DNA of 64,000 nucleotides from Methanosarcina sp. (GTDB taxonomy: Archaea > Halobacteriota > Methanosarcinia > Methanosarcinales > Methanosarcinaceae): contig NZ_JAQUVZ010000001.1 of the NCBI RefSeq assembly GCF_028693135.1, positions 186,001 through 250,000 on the forward strand, given 5' to 3'. The position numbers were made by a program, and so were the translations under genes. Numbering within the stretch: position 1 is the stretch's first letter; each line of letters begins with the position of its first letter. The notes under the pieces are model-generated. The model made no database searches, was not told the origin of the DNA, and saw only the letters and a program-made list of their open reading frames with translations. This document shows, in pieces, positions 9,166-18,951 of the stretch.

Positions 9166-9211
9166 CAATTAACAATATACATTTTATTACAAAGGGAATA
9201 ATGGTGAAAAG

Positions 9212-10240
9212 ATGTCAAAAGTAGCATTTATTACGGGAATCACCGGACAGGACGGGGCATATCTTGCAGAACTGCTCCTTGAAAAAGGATACATCGTACA
9301 CGGGATGCAGCGCCGGAATTCCCTGAGCAACACAGCTCGCATAGACCACCTGTGTACAGACGTCCATAAAAAAGAAAACAACTTTCATCTCCACTACGGA
9401 GACCTCACAGACTCTTCAAACATAATCAGGCTCATCCGCGATATCGACCCCGACGAGATATACAACCTCGCAGCCCAGAGCCATGTCCAGGTTTCCTTTG
9501 AAACCCCGGAATACACCGCAAACTCCGATGCCCTCGGAACCCTCAGAATCCTCGAAGCGATCAGAATTCTGGGCCTTGAAAAGAAAACAAAATTCTACCA
9601 GGCTTCAACAAGCGAACTCTACGGAAAAGTCCAGGAAATCCCCCAGAAAGAAACAACCCCCTTCTACCCAAGAAGCCCCTACGGAGTCGCTAAACTCTAC
9701 GCCTACTGGATCACAGTAAACTACCGCGAAGCCTACGACATATTCGCCTGCAACGGCATCCTCTTCAACCACGAATCCCCCAGAAGAGGCGAAACCTTCG
9801 TAACCCGAAAGATCACAATCGCAGTTGCAAACATCAAAAAAGGTCTTCAAGACAAGCTATACCTCGGCAACATGAACGCCAAACGCGACTGGGGCTTTGC
9901 CGGCGACTACGTGGAAGCCATGTGGAGAGTCCTCCAGCAGACAGAACCCGACGATTACGTCATAGGCACCGGAGAAACCCATTCAGTAAGAGAGTTCACG
10001 GAGCTTGCATTCAAGGAAGCAGGCATTGAGATCGAATGGGAAGGCGAGGGAGTAAATGAAATTGGAAAAGATAAGGCAACAGGCAAGGTCCTTGTGGAAG
10101 TAGATCCCAGATACTATCGCCCCACCGAAGTGGAACTATTAATTTCAGATCCCTCGAAAGCCAGGGAGAAACTCGGCTGGGAACCAAAAGTAAGCTTTGA
10201 AGAACTTGTGAAGATGATGATGGAATGGGATATGAAATAA
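9212..10240 (+). CDS. gmd: GDP-mannose 4,6-dehydratase
   Basis: A canonical 342-residue Gmd. [15 protein letters not shown] binds [47 protein letters not shown] (catalytic Tyr/Lys) and [16 protein letters not shown] are all family hallmarks. It converts GDP-mannose to GDP-4-keto-6-deoxy-D-mannose, the precursor of GDP-fucose and GDP-rhamnose-type sugars. It follows manC and its own paralogue in one direction. No separate fucose synthase is seen in the window. GC content is clearly higher than in the AT-rich glycosyltransferase block that follows. Confidence 0.95.
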   Translation: MSKVAFITGITGQDGAYLAELLLEKGYIVHGMQRRNSLSNTARIDHLCTDVHKKENNFHLHYGDLTDSSNIIRLIRDIDPDEIYNLAAQSHVQVSFETPEYTANSDALGTLRILEAIRILGLEKKTKFYQASTSELYGKVQEIPQKETTPFYPRSPYGVAKLYAYWITVNYREAYDIFACNGILFNHESPRRGETFVTRKITIAVANIKKGLQDKLYLGNMNAKRDWGFAGDYVEAMWRVLQQTEPDDYVIGTGETHSVREFTELAFKEAGIEIEWEGEGVNEIGKDKATGKVLVEVDPRYYRPTEVELLISDPSKAREKLGWEPKVSFEELVKMMMEWDMK

Positions 10241-10267
10241 AGCAATAAAAAGTTAAGATCCATATCA

Positions 10268-10547
10268 TATATCTTGACTTGTCACATTTAGGGGTAAATG
10301 CCCACAAGATTTATAGACAAAATATAGTGATTGTATTGGAGAGTGTCGGAAAAGTCGGAAGTTTATACCTAAATTCACACAGCACCGAAAAATCCAATAA
10401 AAAAATATGGATCATGCGGCCTTTTGAAATTTATTGCCAATGCTTAAATGTGCCAAAATTTTGGCAATTATCGACTTTTCCGACGCTCTCTATTGAAATC
10501 GATAACATCAACTGAAGTAACTGTCCAATCTGAGAAGTCAAGATATA
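10268..10547. repeat. 13-bp inverted repeat bracketing a MITE
   Basis: TATATCTTGACTT at 10268-10280 is the exact reverse complement of AAGTCAAGATATA at 10535-10547. The MITE at 10339-10490 lies between the arms. This could be an older element carrying a younger insertion, or a large stem at the boundary between gmd and the flippase gene. Confidence 0.6.
10339..10490. mobile_element. 152-bp MITE-like element with 5-bp target duplication
   Basis: The ends are near-perfect 19-bp inverted repeats: GAGAGTGTCGGAAAAGTCG at 10339 against GAGAGCGTCGGAAAAGTCG read from 10490 on the other strand. TATTG stands directly outside both ends (10334-10338 and 10491-10495), as expected for a 5-bp target duplication. 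There is no transposase inside, so it would depend on one elsewhere. An internal palindrome GCCAAAATTTTGGC lies near 10453-10466. Confidence 0.8.
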
Positions 10548-10562
10548 ATAAATTAATTTTTG

Positions 10563-12008
10563 GTGTTAAAATTGAATAATATAAAACGCATTGCAAAAAA
10601 TACTTTTTATTTAACTCTGGCTGAAACAATAACCAAATTTATATTATTTATTTTAACAATTTACATAGCAAGATACTTGAAAGATGTTGGTTTTGGAAAA
10701 TTCTCTTTTGCTTTTGCTTTTTCTTCATTTTTTGCAATCGTATCTGACTTTGGATTAAATACTTTAGCAACAAGAGAAATCGCAAAAAACAAAAGTATGG
10801 TTGCCAAATATTTGGGAAATATCTCATATTTAAAACTACTAATATCAATAACCTCTTTCATACTTTTAATCATAATTATTAATCTATTGAAATATCCAAG
10901 TGACACAAAATTAGTGGTGTATATAGTTGGCCTACATGTAATAATTACTTCTTTTAATCAGTTTTATATTGCAGTCTTTAGAGCATTTGAAAAGATGGAA
11001 TACGAAACATTTGTTCGGATTCTTGAAAAAATATTTCTTTTCTTTTTAGTTATCTATTTAATATATTATGATTATGGATTGGTTAGTATTGTTTCTGCAT
11101 ATTTAATCTCAAGTGTGTTTGCTGTTATGTTAAGCTATATTATGACATCAAAAATAGTCAACAGACAAAATACAAAAATAGACTTTTCATTTATTTGGGA
11201 CACTACAAAGAGTGCTTTACCTTTTTGCTTGACTGCAATATTTGTTACTATATATTTTCAAATTGATACAATCATGTTATCAATAATGCAGAATGATTCT
11301 GCTGTTGGTTATTATAATGCAGCGTACAGAATAATATTCGGATTGATGTTGATTCCAACGGCATTCGTGAGTTCGATATTTCCTTTAATGTCAAAATATT
11401 GTGAACAATCCGAAAAAAAAGGCTATTGTGAGGTGTACACAAAAGGATTTAAATACTTATTGCTTATTTCTCTGCCCATTACTATACTAGGAATCACTTT
11501 TGCAGATAAATTAATCATATTTATTTATGGACCTGAATATACCCAGAGTATCAATTCTTTTAAAGTCTTATTGTTGGTAATACCAATAATATTTTTAACT
11601 TCTTTATTTGGGCCTGCCTTACAGGCCGCTAACAGACAACATATAGTCACTTACGTAACTGCCTCAAATGCCACATTAAATATAATCTTAAATTATATTT
11701 TAATACCTCATTATTCATATATCGGTGCAGCTGTAGCAACAGTAATTACAGAAGGATTAGGTTTTACTTTAATGTACTACTTTATTTCAAGAGATTCAAT
11801 AAAATTATCTTTATTTGAGAATATAGTAAAACCTTTAGTTGCTAGTTTCGTTATTATTTTAGTTATTTATTACTTTAAACAAATTGAGTGGATTTTAGCA
11901 AGCATTATAGGTCTGACTTTCTACGTTTTAGCTATATACTTTATGAAAATCATTACCAGAGATGAATTAAGAATACTTAGATTTGTATTAGGCTCAAAAA
12001 CACCATAA
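10563..12008 (+). CDS. Oligosaccharide flippase (Wzx/MOP superfamily)
   Basis: A hydrophobic protein of about 480 residues with roughly 12-14 membrane spans. The N-terminus NTFYLTLAETITKFILFIL and IYIARYLKDVGFGKFSFA, then DFGLNTLATREIAKN, are typical of polysaccharide transporters. It would flip a lipid-linked glycan across the membrane. GTG at 10563 or TTG at 10572 is the likely start. It is markedly AT-rich, like the following glycosyltransferase block, which suggests that the block was acquired as a unit. Confidence 0.88.
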   Translation: MLKLNNIKRIAKNTFYLTLAETITKFILFILTIYIARYLKDVGFGKFSFAFAFSSFFAIVSDFGLNTLATREIAKNKSMVAKYLGNISYLKLLISITSFILLIIIINLLKYPSDTKLVVYIVGLHVIITSFNQFYIAVFRAFEKMEYETFVRILEKIFLFFLVIYLIYYDYGLVSIVSAYLISSVFAVMLSYIMTSKIVNRQNTKIDFSFIWDTTKSALPFCLTAIFVTIYFQIDTIMLSIMQNDSAVGYYNAAYRIIFGLMLIPTAFVSSIFPLMSKYCEQSEKKGYCEVYTKGFKYLLLISLPITILGITFADKLIIFIYGPEYTQSINSFKVLLLVIPIIFLTSLFGPALQAANRQHIVTYVTASNATLNIILNYILIPHYSYIGAAVATVITEGLGFTLMYYFISRDSIKLSLFENIVKPLVASFVIILVIYYFKQIEWILASIIGLTFYVLAIYFMKIITRDELRILRFVLGSKTP

Positions 12009-12063
12009 ACATTAAAAAATAATATAATGAGAGGAACTCCCAGTGAGCTATTTATAAACTAAA

Positions 12064-13170
12064 TTATTGTAGATCCTCATAAATCTTCAAAGTATTCCTA
12101 GCAGATATTTCCCAAGTAAAAAGTTTTGCTCTTTCTAAACCTTTCTTGGACATATCTTCTTTTAATATTTCATTAGTTAAAACTGTATACATCAAATCTG
12201 CCAATCCATCGACATCACAGGGATCAAACATAATTCCTGCATCCCCCACAACCTCAGGAAGTGATGAAGTATTGGAAGTTATAACTGGACAGCCACAAGC
12301 CATGGCTTCCAAAGGTGGTAACCCAAATCCTTCATATAAGGATGGATAAACAAATAGATCAGCTGCATTATAATATCTTGGCAAATCGGCTTCTGGGACA
12401 GTATCAATAATTAAAATATCATTTTGTAAATTTAATTTAGATATCAAATTCAAATTTTCTTCCCTTTTCCCGCGTTTTTGGGGCTTACCTATTTTTATTA
12501 ATTTGACATGTGGGAGATTATTTTTTAGTATAGCAAATGACTTTATTAAAAAAGGAACGTTTTTTCTTTGTTGTTCCGAACCAACATATAATATAACATA
12601 TTCATTTTCATTAATATTGAATTTTTTTAAAATTTCTTTGCTTTTATTCGGGAAATAATGTTCATGATCTACAGCAGGGTATATAATATGAATTCTATCT
12701 TCAGGATATCCTAAATGTTTTATAATATCATTTTTAGAATATTCAGATATTGTTATTATTTTATCTGCTTTATTTAATCCTTTGATATTTAATTTCCAAA
12801 AGAAAGAATGGTTATTTTCATATACCCAGGGTATGAGATCATAACAATTAATAACAGATTTATCAAGTTCTATATAATTTAATAAATATCCCCATTCTTG
12901 ACTAAAAATATGTTTTACATTATTCTCGGTTATGCTTTTTTTAACAATTAGAGGGTATACAAAATATTTCATAAATTTATTAAACAATATCCCACTTCTT
13001 CTCGATATTCTTGGATATTCTATTTTGTTAAACCTTACATCAATTAATATTTTTTGTATGTTTTTTTGGAATTTAAGCATGCCAAATATCTCTTTCGTTT
13101 TATAACCACATATATAATCGATTTCCATAACCTCATCACCATCAATGATTTTGTGATATAATATTTCCAA
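12064..13170 (-). CDS. GT4 glycosyltransferase
   Basis: A GT-B enzyme. The donor domain contains [19 protein letters not shown] and [18 protein letters not shown] with the E-x7-E motif that binds the sugar nucleotide, then [18 protein letters not shown]. The last 100 residues closely match three other genes in this block. The N-terminus is shorter than in those paralogues: the usual first strand (MKIGIxS) is missing, so the acceptor domain may be trimmed. The frame opens with TTG at 13170; ATG at 13128 after GATGAGG is an alternative. The acceptor and sugar are unknown. Confidence 0.85.
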   Translation of the reverse strand: MEILYHKIIDGDEVMEIDYICGYKTKEIFGMLKFQKNIQKILIDVRFNKIEYPRISRRSGILFNKFMKYFVYPLIVKKSITENNVKHIFSQEWGYLLNYIELDKSVINCYDLIPWVYENNHSFFWKLNIKGLNKADKIITISEYSKNDIIKHLGYPEDRIHIIYPAVDHEHYFPNKSKEILKKFNINENEYVILYVGSEQQRKNVPFLIKSFAILKNNLPHVKLIKIGKPQKRGKREENLNLISKLNLQNDILIIDTVPEADLPRYYNAADLFVYPSLYEGFGLPPLEAMACGCPVITSNTSSLPEVVGDAGIMFDPCDVDGLADLMYTVLTNEILKEDMSKKGLERAKLFTWEISARNTLKIYEDLQ

Positions 13171-13173
13171 AAA

Positions 13174-15438
13174 TCAATCCAATAAAATTTCGCTGCCACC
13201 ATTATCATAGATTCTATTTTTAATATCAATAAGTGGGTATAAATCAGAAAAATTATAATATTCTCTGATCTGAAGGTCATTAAACCAAATTGATCCAAAA
13301 TTTCCAACTATATTTGCATAAGACAATTGCACATAACCTGGGTCGATATTTGTTGACTTGTTACTAAAACCCAGTATATTTTTGGGATCAATGTTTCCAT
13401 ATATCGTCAGAGATGGAAATCCTTGCACCACGTCGCCCCTATAAACTGTTTGATTTTTATTCATATTTGTACCCAACCATTTTCCGCTAAATACATTCTG
13501 AGTAAAAATAGTGGAGCCATAAAAACGAGCTTTATCATCAAAGTTATTAGTTATTCTGAATGATTCTTGACTTAATGAATTTGAACTAACGTGATCATTT
13601 GAAATTTCAAAAATAAATCCAGTATTCAACAGCAAAAATATTGTCAAGAATACAGATACTAACTTCAAAGAATTAGTTTCACATTTAGTAGTCCATAATA
13701 GATTAAAACTTACATATGTGATTCTGCAAGCAATCAAACTACCCATAATACTAAAAGGTGCCAATGTAAAAAGAGATAGTTGATATAATCTACGGGGATC
13801 CATTACAGAAAAACTACTGTGAATGAGTGATGCTATAAGTAATAATAAATAATACAATGAAAAACCGAGATACACCTTGCTAAAATTGGTTCTTTTATAA
13901 TTAAATAATGTTTTGACGAGCCCAACAAGTATAAAAAATTGAGTGATTAAATAAAATATTTTGGTTATGAACCATAGTGTTGAGACTTCGCCTCTCATTA
14001 TTGTATATAACCCCCTTGAATCTTCAGGATTAAAGTATTCTGAAAATATACTGTTTACGGCAAATTTTCCGATAAGCACGGCGTTAATAAATGTAGACGA
14101 ATTTGAGATATACATGTACCAAAGTATTGCAAATATGACATACAGAAGTATAAAATTAATAGACACATATTTATTTATTATATTAAAGTTGTTTGAGATC
14201 AAATCTTCTTTTTTAAGTTTAAAATGAAATATTTTGCGTAATTTGTTTTGAGGTTCTGTAAAATACAAAAAGAATAAAACAAAAAGTAATGAAATCATAA
14301 AAAGGTAGGAAGTTCCATAATGAGAAACAATCAATGAATCTGCAAAGATTATTAACAAAGTTGATCTTTTAGCTTTACTCATTGTTTTGTTTAATATTAA
14401 AAGAAGTAGGATAACAAAGAATAGTTCTGCAGTTGACTGTTTTGTAATAATTGCAACTTCTCCATAAAAAGGAGCTATTGATATAAATAAAAAGGACGAT
14501 AAAAATGCAACTTTGCTATTTTTTGTTTCGTTTAAAAAAACAGAAAATACTCCAAGTGGTACAAGAGAATATAATGAAGGAAATATTATTTTAAATACCC
14601 AAGTCAGATCAAGATTACAAATTTGATTATAGATGGGAGCAAGCATAACGATGCTCAGAACTGAATTGTAATTTCCAACAAGTGTCCAATCCCAAAATGA
14701 ATTTTTGATAACCAAGTCTGCAAAGTAATATTCACCGACAATATCACATACGTTTATGTACTGAGATACCAATGTTCGGTGCCATATTAGAGAAATTGAC
14801 AATATCCAAATAGTAAATGGATACAATTTTGGTGGAATGAACTTATCAAAACCAATTAATAAACCTACAATTGCGATTAAAAAGATAACTAACATCAACA
14901 AAATATTATTATGATGAAAATTTACAAGATAAGTTCCAATAATTGTGAAAATGGGTATTAAACTCAAAAATAGGACAGGTAAAGACAATATTTCACCGAT
15001 GTCAATTAAATCAAAATCAGAATTTCCTTCATCGCTCAAATAACAAGTAATGCATAAGACAGCTGTAACTATGCTTATAGTGACAATTAAAGGCACAGCT
15101 GAAATTGGATTAGAGAGCCCAAACAAATTCGGATATACTATATTTATAAACAATCCAATAAACATTAATACGGATACGCTCAACCCAACACTGTATAATA
15201 ATGTTTCAATATTACTGAGTTTGTGTAATTTGAGGATTCTAAGAATGAGAACACCAGGTACTAGTGTGAGGTATATAAAACCAATTAATTGTCTCAGAAT
15301 TGGAAATTCTAATCCAATATATTCCAAAATAATCGTACCTAGTAAGAAAAGTTGGATGGAAAATATGACGATCAGAAAGCTTCTAATGTTCCAACAACTA
15401 ATCTGAAGAGGATTATGTAGAGTCATTCTCATAATCAT
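13174..15438 (-). CDS. DUF2206-type multi-spanning membrane protein
   Basis: A 754-residue protein with about 14 or more membrane spans and a soluble C-terminal part (about 650-754). The N-terminal stretch FPILRQLIGFIYLTLVPGVL and HKLSNIETLLYSVGLS are features I associate with DUF2206 proteins, found in methanogen surface-polysaccharide clusters. It may be a lipid-linked sugar transferase or polymerase of GT-C type, but this is inference. Its start overlaps the stop of the upstream glycosyltransferase gene by 4 nt, and its stop lies 3 nt before the next frame, so it belongs to the same operon. Confidence 0.75.
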   Translation of the reverse strand: MIMRMTLHNPLQISCWNIRSFLIVIFSIQLFLLGTIILEYIGLEFPILRQLIGFIYLTLVPGVLILRILKLHKLSNIETLLYSVGLSVSVLMFIGLFINIVYPNLFGLSNPISAVPLIVTISIVTAVLCITCYLSDEGNSDFDLIDIGEILSLPVLFLSLIPIFTIIGTYLVNFHHNNILLMLVIFLIAIVGLLIGFDKFIPPKLYPFTIWILSISLIWHRTLVSQYINVCDIVGEYYFADLVIKNSFWDWTLVGNYNSVLSIVMLAPIYNQICNLDLTWVFKIIFPSLYSLVPLGVFSVFLNETKNSKVAFLSSFLFISIAPFYGEVAIITKQSTAELFFVILLLLILNKTMSKAKRSTLLIIFADSLIVSHYGTSYLFMISLLFVLFFLYFTEPQNKLRKIFHFKLKKEDLISNNFNIINKYVSINFILLYVIFAILWYMYISNSSTFINAVLIGKFAVNSIFSEYFNPEDSRGLYTIMRGEVSTLWFITKIFYLITQFFILVGLVKTLFNYKRTNFSKVYLGFSLYYLLLLIASLIHSSFSVMDPRRLYQLSLFTLAPFSIMGSLIACRITYVSFNLLWTTKCETNSLKLVSVFLTIFLLLNTGFIFEISNDHVSSNSLSQESFRITNNFDDKARFYGSTIFTQNVFSGKWLGTNMNKNQTVYRGDVVQGFPSLTIYGNIDPKNILGFSNKSTNIDPGYVQLSYANIVGNFGSIWFNDLQIREYYNFSDLYPLIDIKNRIYDNGGSEILLD

Positions 15439-16565
15439 ACCTTTGATTGAGCATAAACTTCTTCATATACTTTGAATGTTTCTTTGGCACATTTTTCCCA
15501 ACTAAACATTTTAGCTCTATCCAATCCTTTTTTAGACATATTTATTCTCAAACCTTCATCGGTTAAAACTTTATACATCGAATCTGCTAATCCATCAATA
15601 TCATATGGATCAACCATAATTCCTGCATCACCTACTACCTCAGGAAGAGAAGATGTATTCGATGTGATCACAGGACATCCACAAGCCATAGCTTCCAATG
15701 GCGGCAATCCAAATCCTTCATATAAAGATGGATAAACAAATAAGTCTGCAGCGTTATATAGTGCAGGTAAATCCGCATCCTGAACATAACCTGTAAATAT
15801 AATATAATTTTGAAGATCTAGTTTATCTACAGTTTCAAATATTTCTTTGAATTTCCAGCCTTTGTTTCCTACAATAACCAATTTATGATGTACCTTTTCT
15901 TTTAATTTCGAAAATGCCTTAAGAAGTGTGACGATATTTTTCCGAGGTTCTAAAGTACCTACATACAAAACAAAAGGGAGATTAAGATTGTATTTGTGTT
16001 TAATAGATTGAATTTCTGTATCTTTTAAAATATTGAACTTATTATCTGCCGCGAGGTAGATCACTTTTATTTTATTTTCAGGCAGGTTAAAATAATTTAC
16101 CAAGTCGTCTTTTGTACTATTTGAATCAGCTATAATTTTATCTGCAGTTTTCAAAGTTTTAGGCAGAAGCAATTTATAAACTAACGATCTTTTTAGACTG
16201 TGAGTTTTACTAAAAAGTATTGGGGTGAGATCATGAATAGTAATAATATACCTCTGTTTCTTAAATTTAAAATAAGTAGGGATCTGAAAAGGATTATGAA
16301 TTAAGTCTATATTGCAATTTTGAGAGTTAATGTTTAGAACCATATAACAGTACCATAAATACATTTGAGAAATATTATTTAATGGATTTTTACATATGAT
16401 CTCATGCAAATCTGAAAACAAAATATTATGTTCATAGTTTACTAAATAAAAATTATCTTTTTTAGATTTTATTCTATTTAATCCCTCTATTAAATTAAAT
16501 ACATAATTTGGAACCCCTGTACGGTGATTATGACGAAGGGTTGCTGAAATAATACCGATTTCCAT
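15435..16565 (-). CDS. GT4 glycosyltransferase
   Basis: A 376-residue GT-B enzyme starting MEIGIISATLRHNHRTGVPN. It has TIHDLTPILF in the acceptor domain, FVLYVGTLEPRKNIVTLLKA at the interdomain hinge and [18 protein letters not shown] in the donor domain. ATG at 16565 is preferred over the TTG three codons upstream because it restores the normal first strand. The C-terminal 100 residues and their DNA are nearly identical to the next gene. It is operonic with the neighbours (overlap with DUF2206, 41-bp gap upstream). Confidence 0.9.
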   Translation of the reverse strand: MEIGIISATLRHNHRTGVPNYVFNLIEGLNRIKSKKDNFYLVNYEHNILFSDLHEIICKNPLNNISQMYLWYCYMVLNINSQNCNIDLIHNPFQIPTYFKFKKQRYIITIHDLTPILFSKTHSLKRSLVYKLLLPKTLKTADKIIADSNSTKDDLVNYFNLPENKIKVIYLAADNKFNILKDTEIQSIKHKYNLNLPFVLYVGTLEPRKNIVTLLKAFSKLKEKVHHKLVIVGNKGWKFKEIFETVDKLDLQNYIIFTGYVQDADLPALYNAADLFVYPSLYEGFGLPPLEAMACGCPVITSNTSSLPEVVGDAGIMVDPYDIDGLADSMYKVLTDEGLRINMSKKGLDRAKMFSWEKCAKETFKVYEEVYAQSKV

Positions 16566-16606
16566 TTTAATCAATTCCTTAATATATTTGAATTATAGTT
16601 AACTTT

Positions 16607-17731
16607 TCAACATTTAGTGTAAACTTCTTCATATACTTTCAGCGTTTCTTCTGCACATTTTTCCCAACTAAACATTTTAGCTCTATCCAACCCATTTTTA
16701 GACATATTTTTACTCAAACCTTCGTTGGTTAAAACTTTATACATCGAATCTGCTAATCCATCAATATCATATGGATCAACCATAATTCCTGCATCACCTA
16801 CTACCTCAGGGAGAGAAGATGTACTCGATGTAATCACTGGACATCCACAAGCCATAGCTTCCAACGGTGGCAATCCAAATCCTTCGTATAAGGATGGATA
16901 AACAAATAAGTCTGCAGCGTTATATAGTGCAGGCAAGTCTTCAGAAGGAACATTTTCTATAAATATTACATTATTATTGAGATTTAATTCGGAAACAAGT
17001 CCAATAATTTTATCGTACATGTTACCTTTCTTACCAACAAATACTAGTTTATGTTCTATATTTTTCGATTTTAAATTATAAAAAGCTTTTATCAGTGTAG
17101 GGATATTTTTTCTAGGAGAAAATGTACCCACATAAAAAATAAATGGATAATTTAGTTGATATTTTGTTTTAATAATTGTAATTTCTTTTGAATCTAGCAA
17201 TTTGAATTTATCATTTGCTGCAAGTGGTATTACTATTATTTTATCTTCATTTATTTTGAAGTATTTCAGTAGGTCTTGTTTTGTACAATTCGAATCAGTA
17301 ATTATTTTTTCAGCGAGATCTAAAGTTCTTGGAAGAAAGAATTTACGAATCAAATAAGAACCAACTGGAACTTCTTTAGGGAATAACATCTGTATCAAAT
17401 CATGAATAGTTATTACATATTTTTGATTTTTAGAGACATAATACATTGGATATTGAGCAAGACTATGCACAATATCAAATTCTCTAACTACTTTTCTTTT
17501 CAAGGGTAGGGTTAAATACCACAAATAGGATTTCGATAATTTTTCAAAGGTCTTATTATAAGGAATAACTAGATAGTTAGGATCGTTATGAAACGATTTA
17601 TTGTTATAATCTATTAAGCGAATATGCTTAGTGCCATAAATTTCAGATATTGTACTTATTAAATTGAAAGCATAATTACCTATACCTGTAAAAGGTTGAT
17701 TTAAAGGTTCAGATACAATTCCAATCTTCAT
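16607..17731 (-). CDS. GT4 glycosyltransferase
   Basis: A 374-residue GT-B enzyme starting [40 protein letters not shown] and [18 protein letters not shown] mark the donor domain. The acceptor domain has diverged from its neighbours while the last third is almost the same as in 15435-16565 and 17728-18861. It overlaps the upstream gene by 4 nt (17728-17731). Different N-domains with one shared donor domain suggest several transferases using the same nucleotide sugar on successive acceptors. Confidence 0.9.
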   Translation of the reverse strand: MKIGIVSEPLNQPFTGIGNYAFNLISTISEIYGTKHIRLIDYNNKSFHNDPNYLVIPYNKTFEKLSKSYLWYLTLPLKRKVVREFDIVHSLAQYPMYYVSKNQKYVITIHDLIQMLFPKEVPVGSYLIRKFFLPRTLDLAEKIITDSNCTKQDLLKYFKINEDKIIVIPLAANDKFKLLDSKEITIIKTKYQLNYPFIFYVGTFSPRKNIPTLIKAFYNLKSKNIEHKLVFVGKKGNMYDKIIGLVSELNLNNNVIFIENVPSEDLPALYNAADLFVYPSLYEGFGLPPLEAMACGCPVITSSTSSLPEVVGDAGIMVDPYDIDGLADSMYKVLTNEGLSKNMSKNGLDRAKMFSWEKCAEETLKVYEEVYTKC

Positions 17732-18861
17732 TTTTCAAAAACCTCTTCGTAGACTTTCAATGTTTCTCTTGCACATTTTTCCCAACTGAACATTTTTGCT
17801 CTATTTAATCCTTTTTTGGACATGTCATTTTTTAAACGATCATTAGTCAATACTTCGTACATTGAATCTGCTAATCCATCAACATCATATGGATCAACCA
17901 TAATTCCTGCATCACCCACTACTTCAGGAAGAGAAGATGTATTTGAGGTAATTACCGGACAACCACAAGCCATAGCCTCTAAAGGAGGCAAACCAAATCC
18001 TTCATATATAGAAGGTGAGACAAATAACTCAGCTGCATTGTATAATGCTGGAAGATCCGTTTTATCTACATATCCTGTGAATATAATATCATTTTGAAGA
18101 TTTAGTTCATCAATTAGGCGGAATATTTCTTTGTATTTCAATCTTCTTTTGCCGGTAATGACCAATTTGTGAGGCAAATTTTTCTTTTTTAAATGGTAAA
18201 ATGATTTAATGAGAGTAGAGATGTTTTTTAATGGTTTCAAAGATCCCACATATAAAATGAAAGGAGAATCAATACCATATCTTTTTTTTACTTGACCAAC
18301 TTCTTTAGAATCAAGTAGTTTATATTCATTATTTGCCGCCAAATATATTACATTGATTTTATGTTCAGGAATCTTGAATAAAGTGATAAGATCATTTTTT
18401 GTGCTATAGGAATCAGTTATTATTGCATCCGCATATTTCAATGTTTTAGGAAGAAAAAACTTCTGGATAAAATAAACACTTGGCTTAACCATTTCAGGGA
18501 ACATAACTTGCATTAAATCATGTACAGTAACAACATATTTCTGTTTTTTAAATTTGAATAAAGTAGGGACTTGGTAGGGATTATGAACTATGTCCAGGTC
18601 AAAATTTTGGGCATTCAATTTCATACCTAAATAAGTATACCAAAAGTAAGAAGATAATGGAAAAAGCTTGCTCAAATAACCTAATGGGTTTTTTATTATA
18701 AACTTATGTATATTTTTAAAAAAAGGATCGTCTTGATAATTTATCATATGAAGTGAATCTTTGCCCATAAGATTATCTAATTCACTTATAAGATTGTATG
18801 TATAATTAGGAACTCCAGTAAAATCTTCGTTTAAAGTTGCTGAAATAACTCCGAGTTTCAC
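17728..18861 (-). CDS. GT4 glycosyltransferase
   Basis: A 377-residue GT-B enzyme. GTG at 18861, after GGTGATT, gives the N-terminus [20 protein letters not shown] matching its neighbours; an upstream extension to 18927 adds 22 residues with no family match. [20 protein letters not shown] and [18 protein letters not shown] mark the donor domain. The C-terminal third is shared with the two downstream genes. It is AT-rich and operonic. Confidence 0.9.
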   Translation of the reverse strand: MKLGVISATLNEDFTGVPNYTYNLISELDNLMGKDSLHMINYQDDPFFKNIHKFIIKNPLGYLSKLFPLSSYFWYTYLGMKLNAQNFDLDIVHNPYQVPTLFKFKKQKYVVTVHDLMQVMFPEMVKPSVYFIQKFFLPKTLKYADAIITDSYSTKNDLITLFKIPEHKINVIYLAANNEYKLLDSKEVGQVKKRYGIDSPFILYVGSLKPLKNISTLIKSFYHLKKKNLPHKLVITGKRRLKYKEIFRLIDELNLQNDIIFTGYVDKTDLPALYNAAELFVSPSIYEGFGLPPLEAMACGCPVITSNTSSLPEVVGDAGIMVDPYDVDGLADSMYEVLTNDRLKNDMSKKGLNRAKMFSWEKCARETLKVYEEVFEK

Positions 18862-18951
18862 AATAATCACCAAATATTTATTGTTATTAAGACAAGCAAT
18901 AAGACTCATTTTGTTACTAACCTGCATGGTAACAGATATAGAAACACTATT

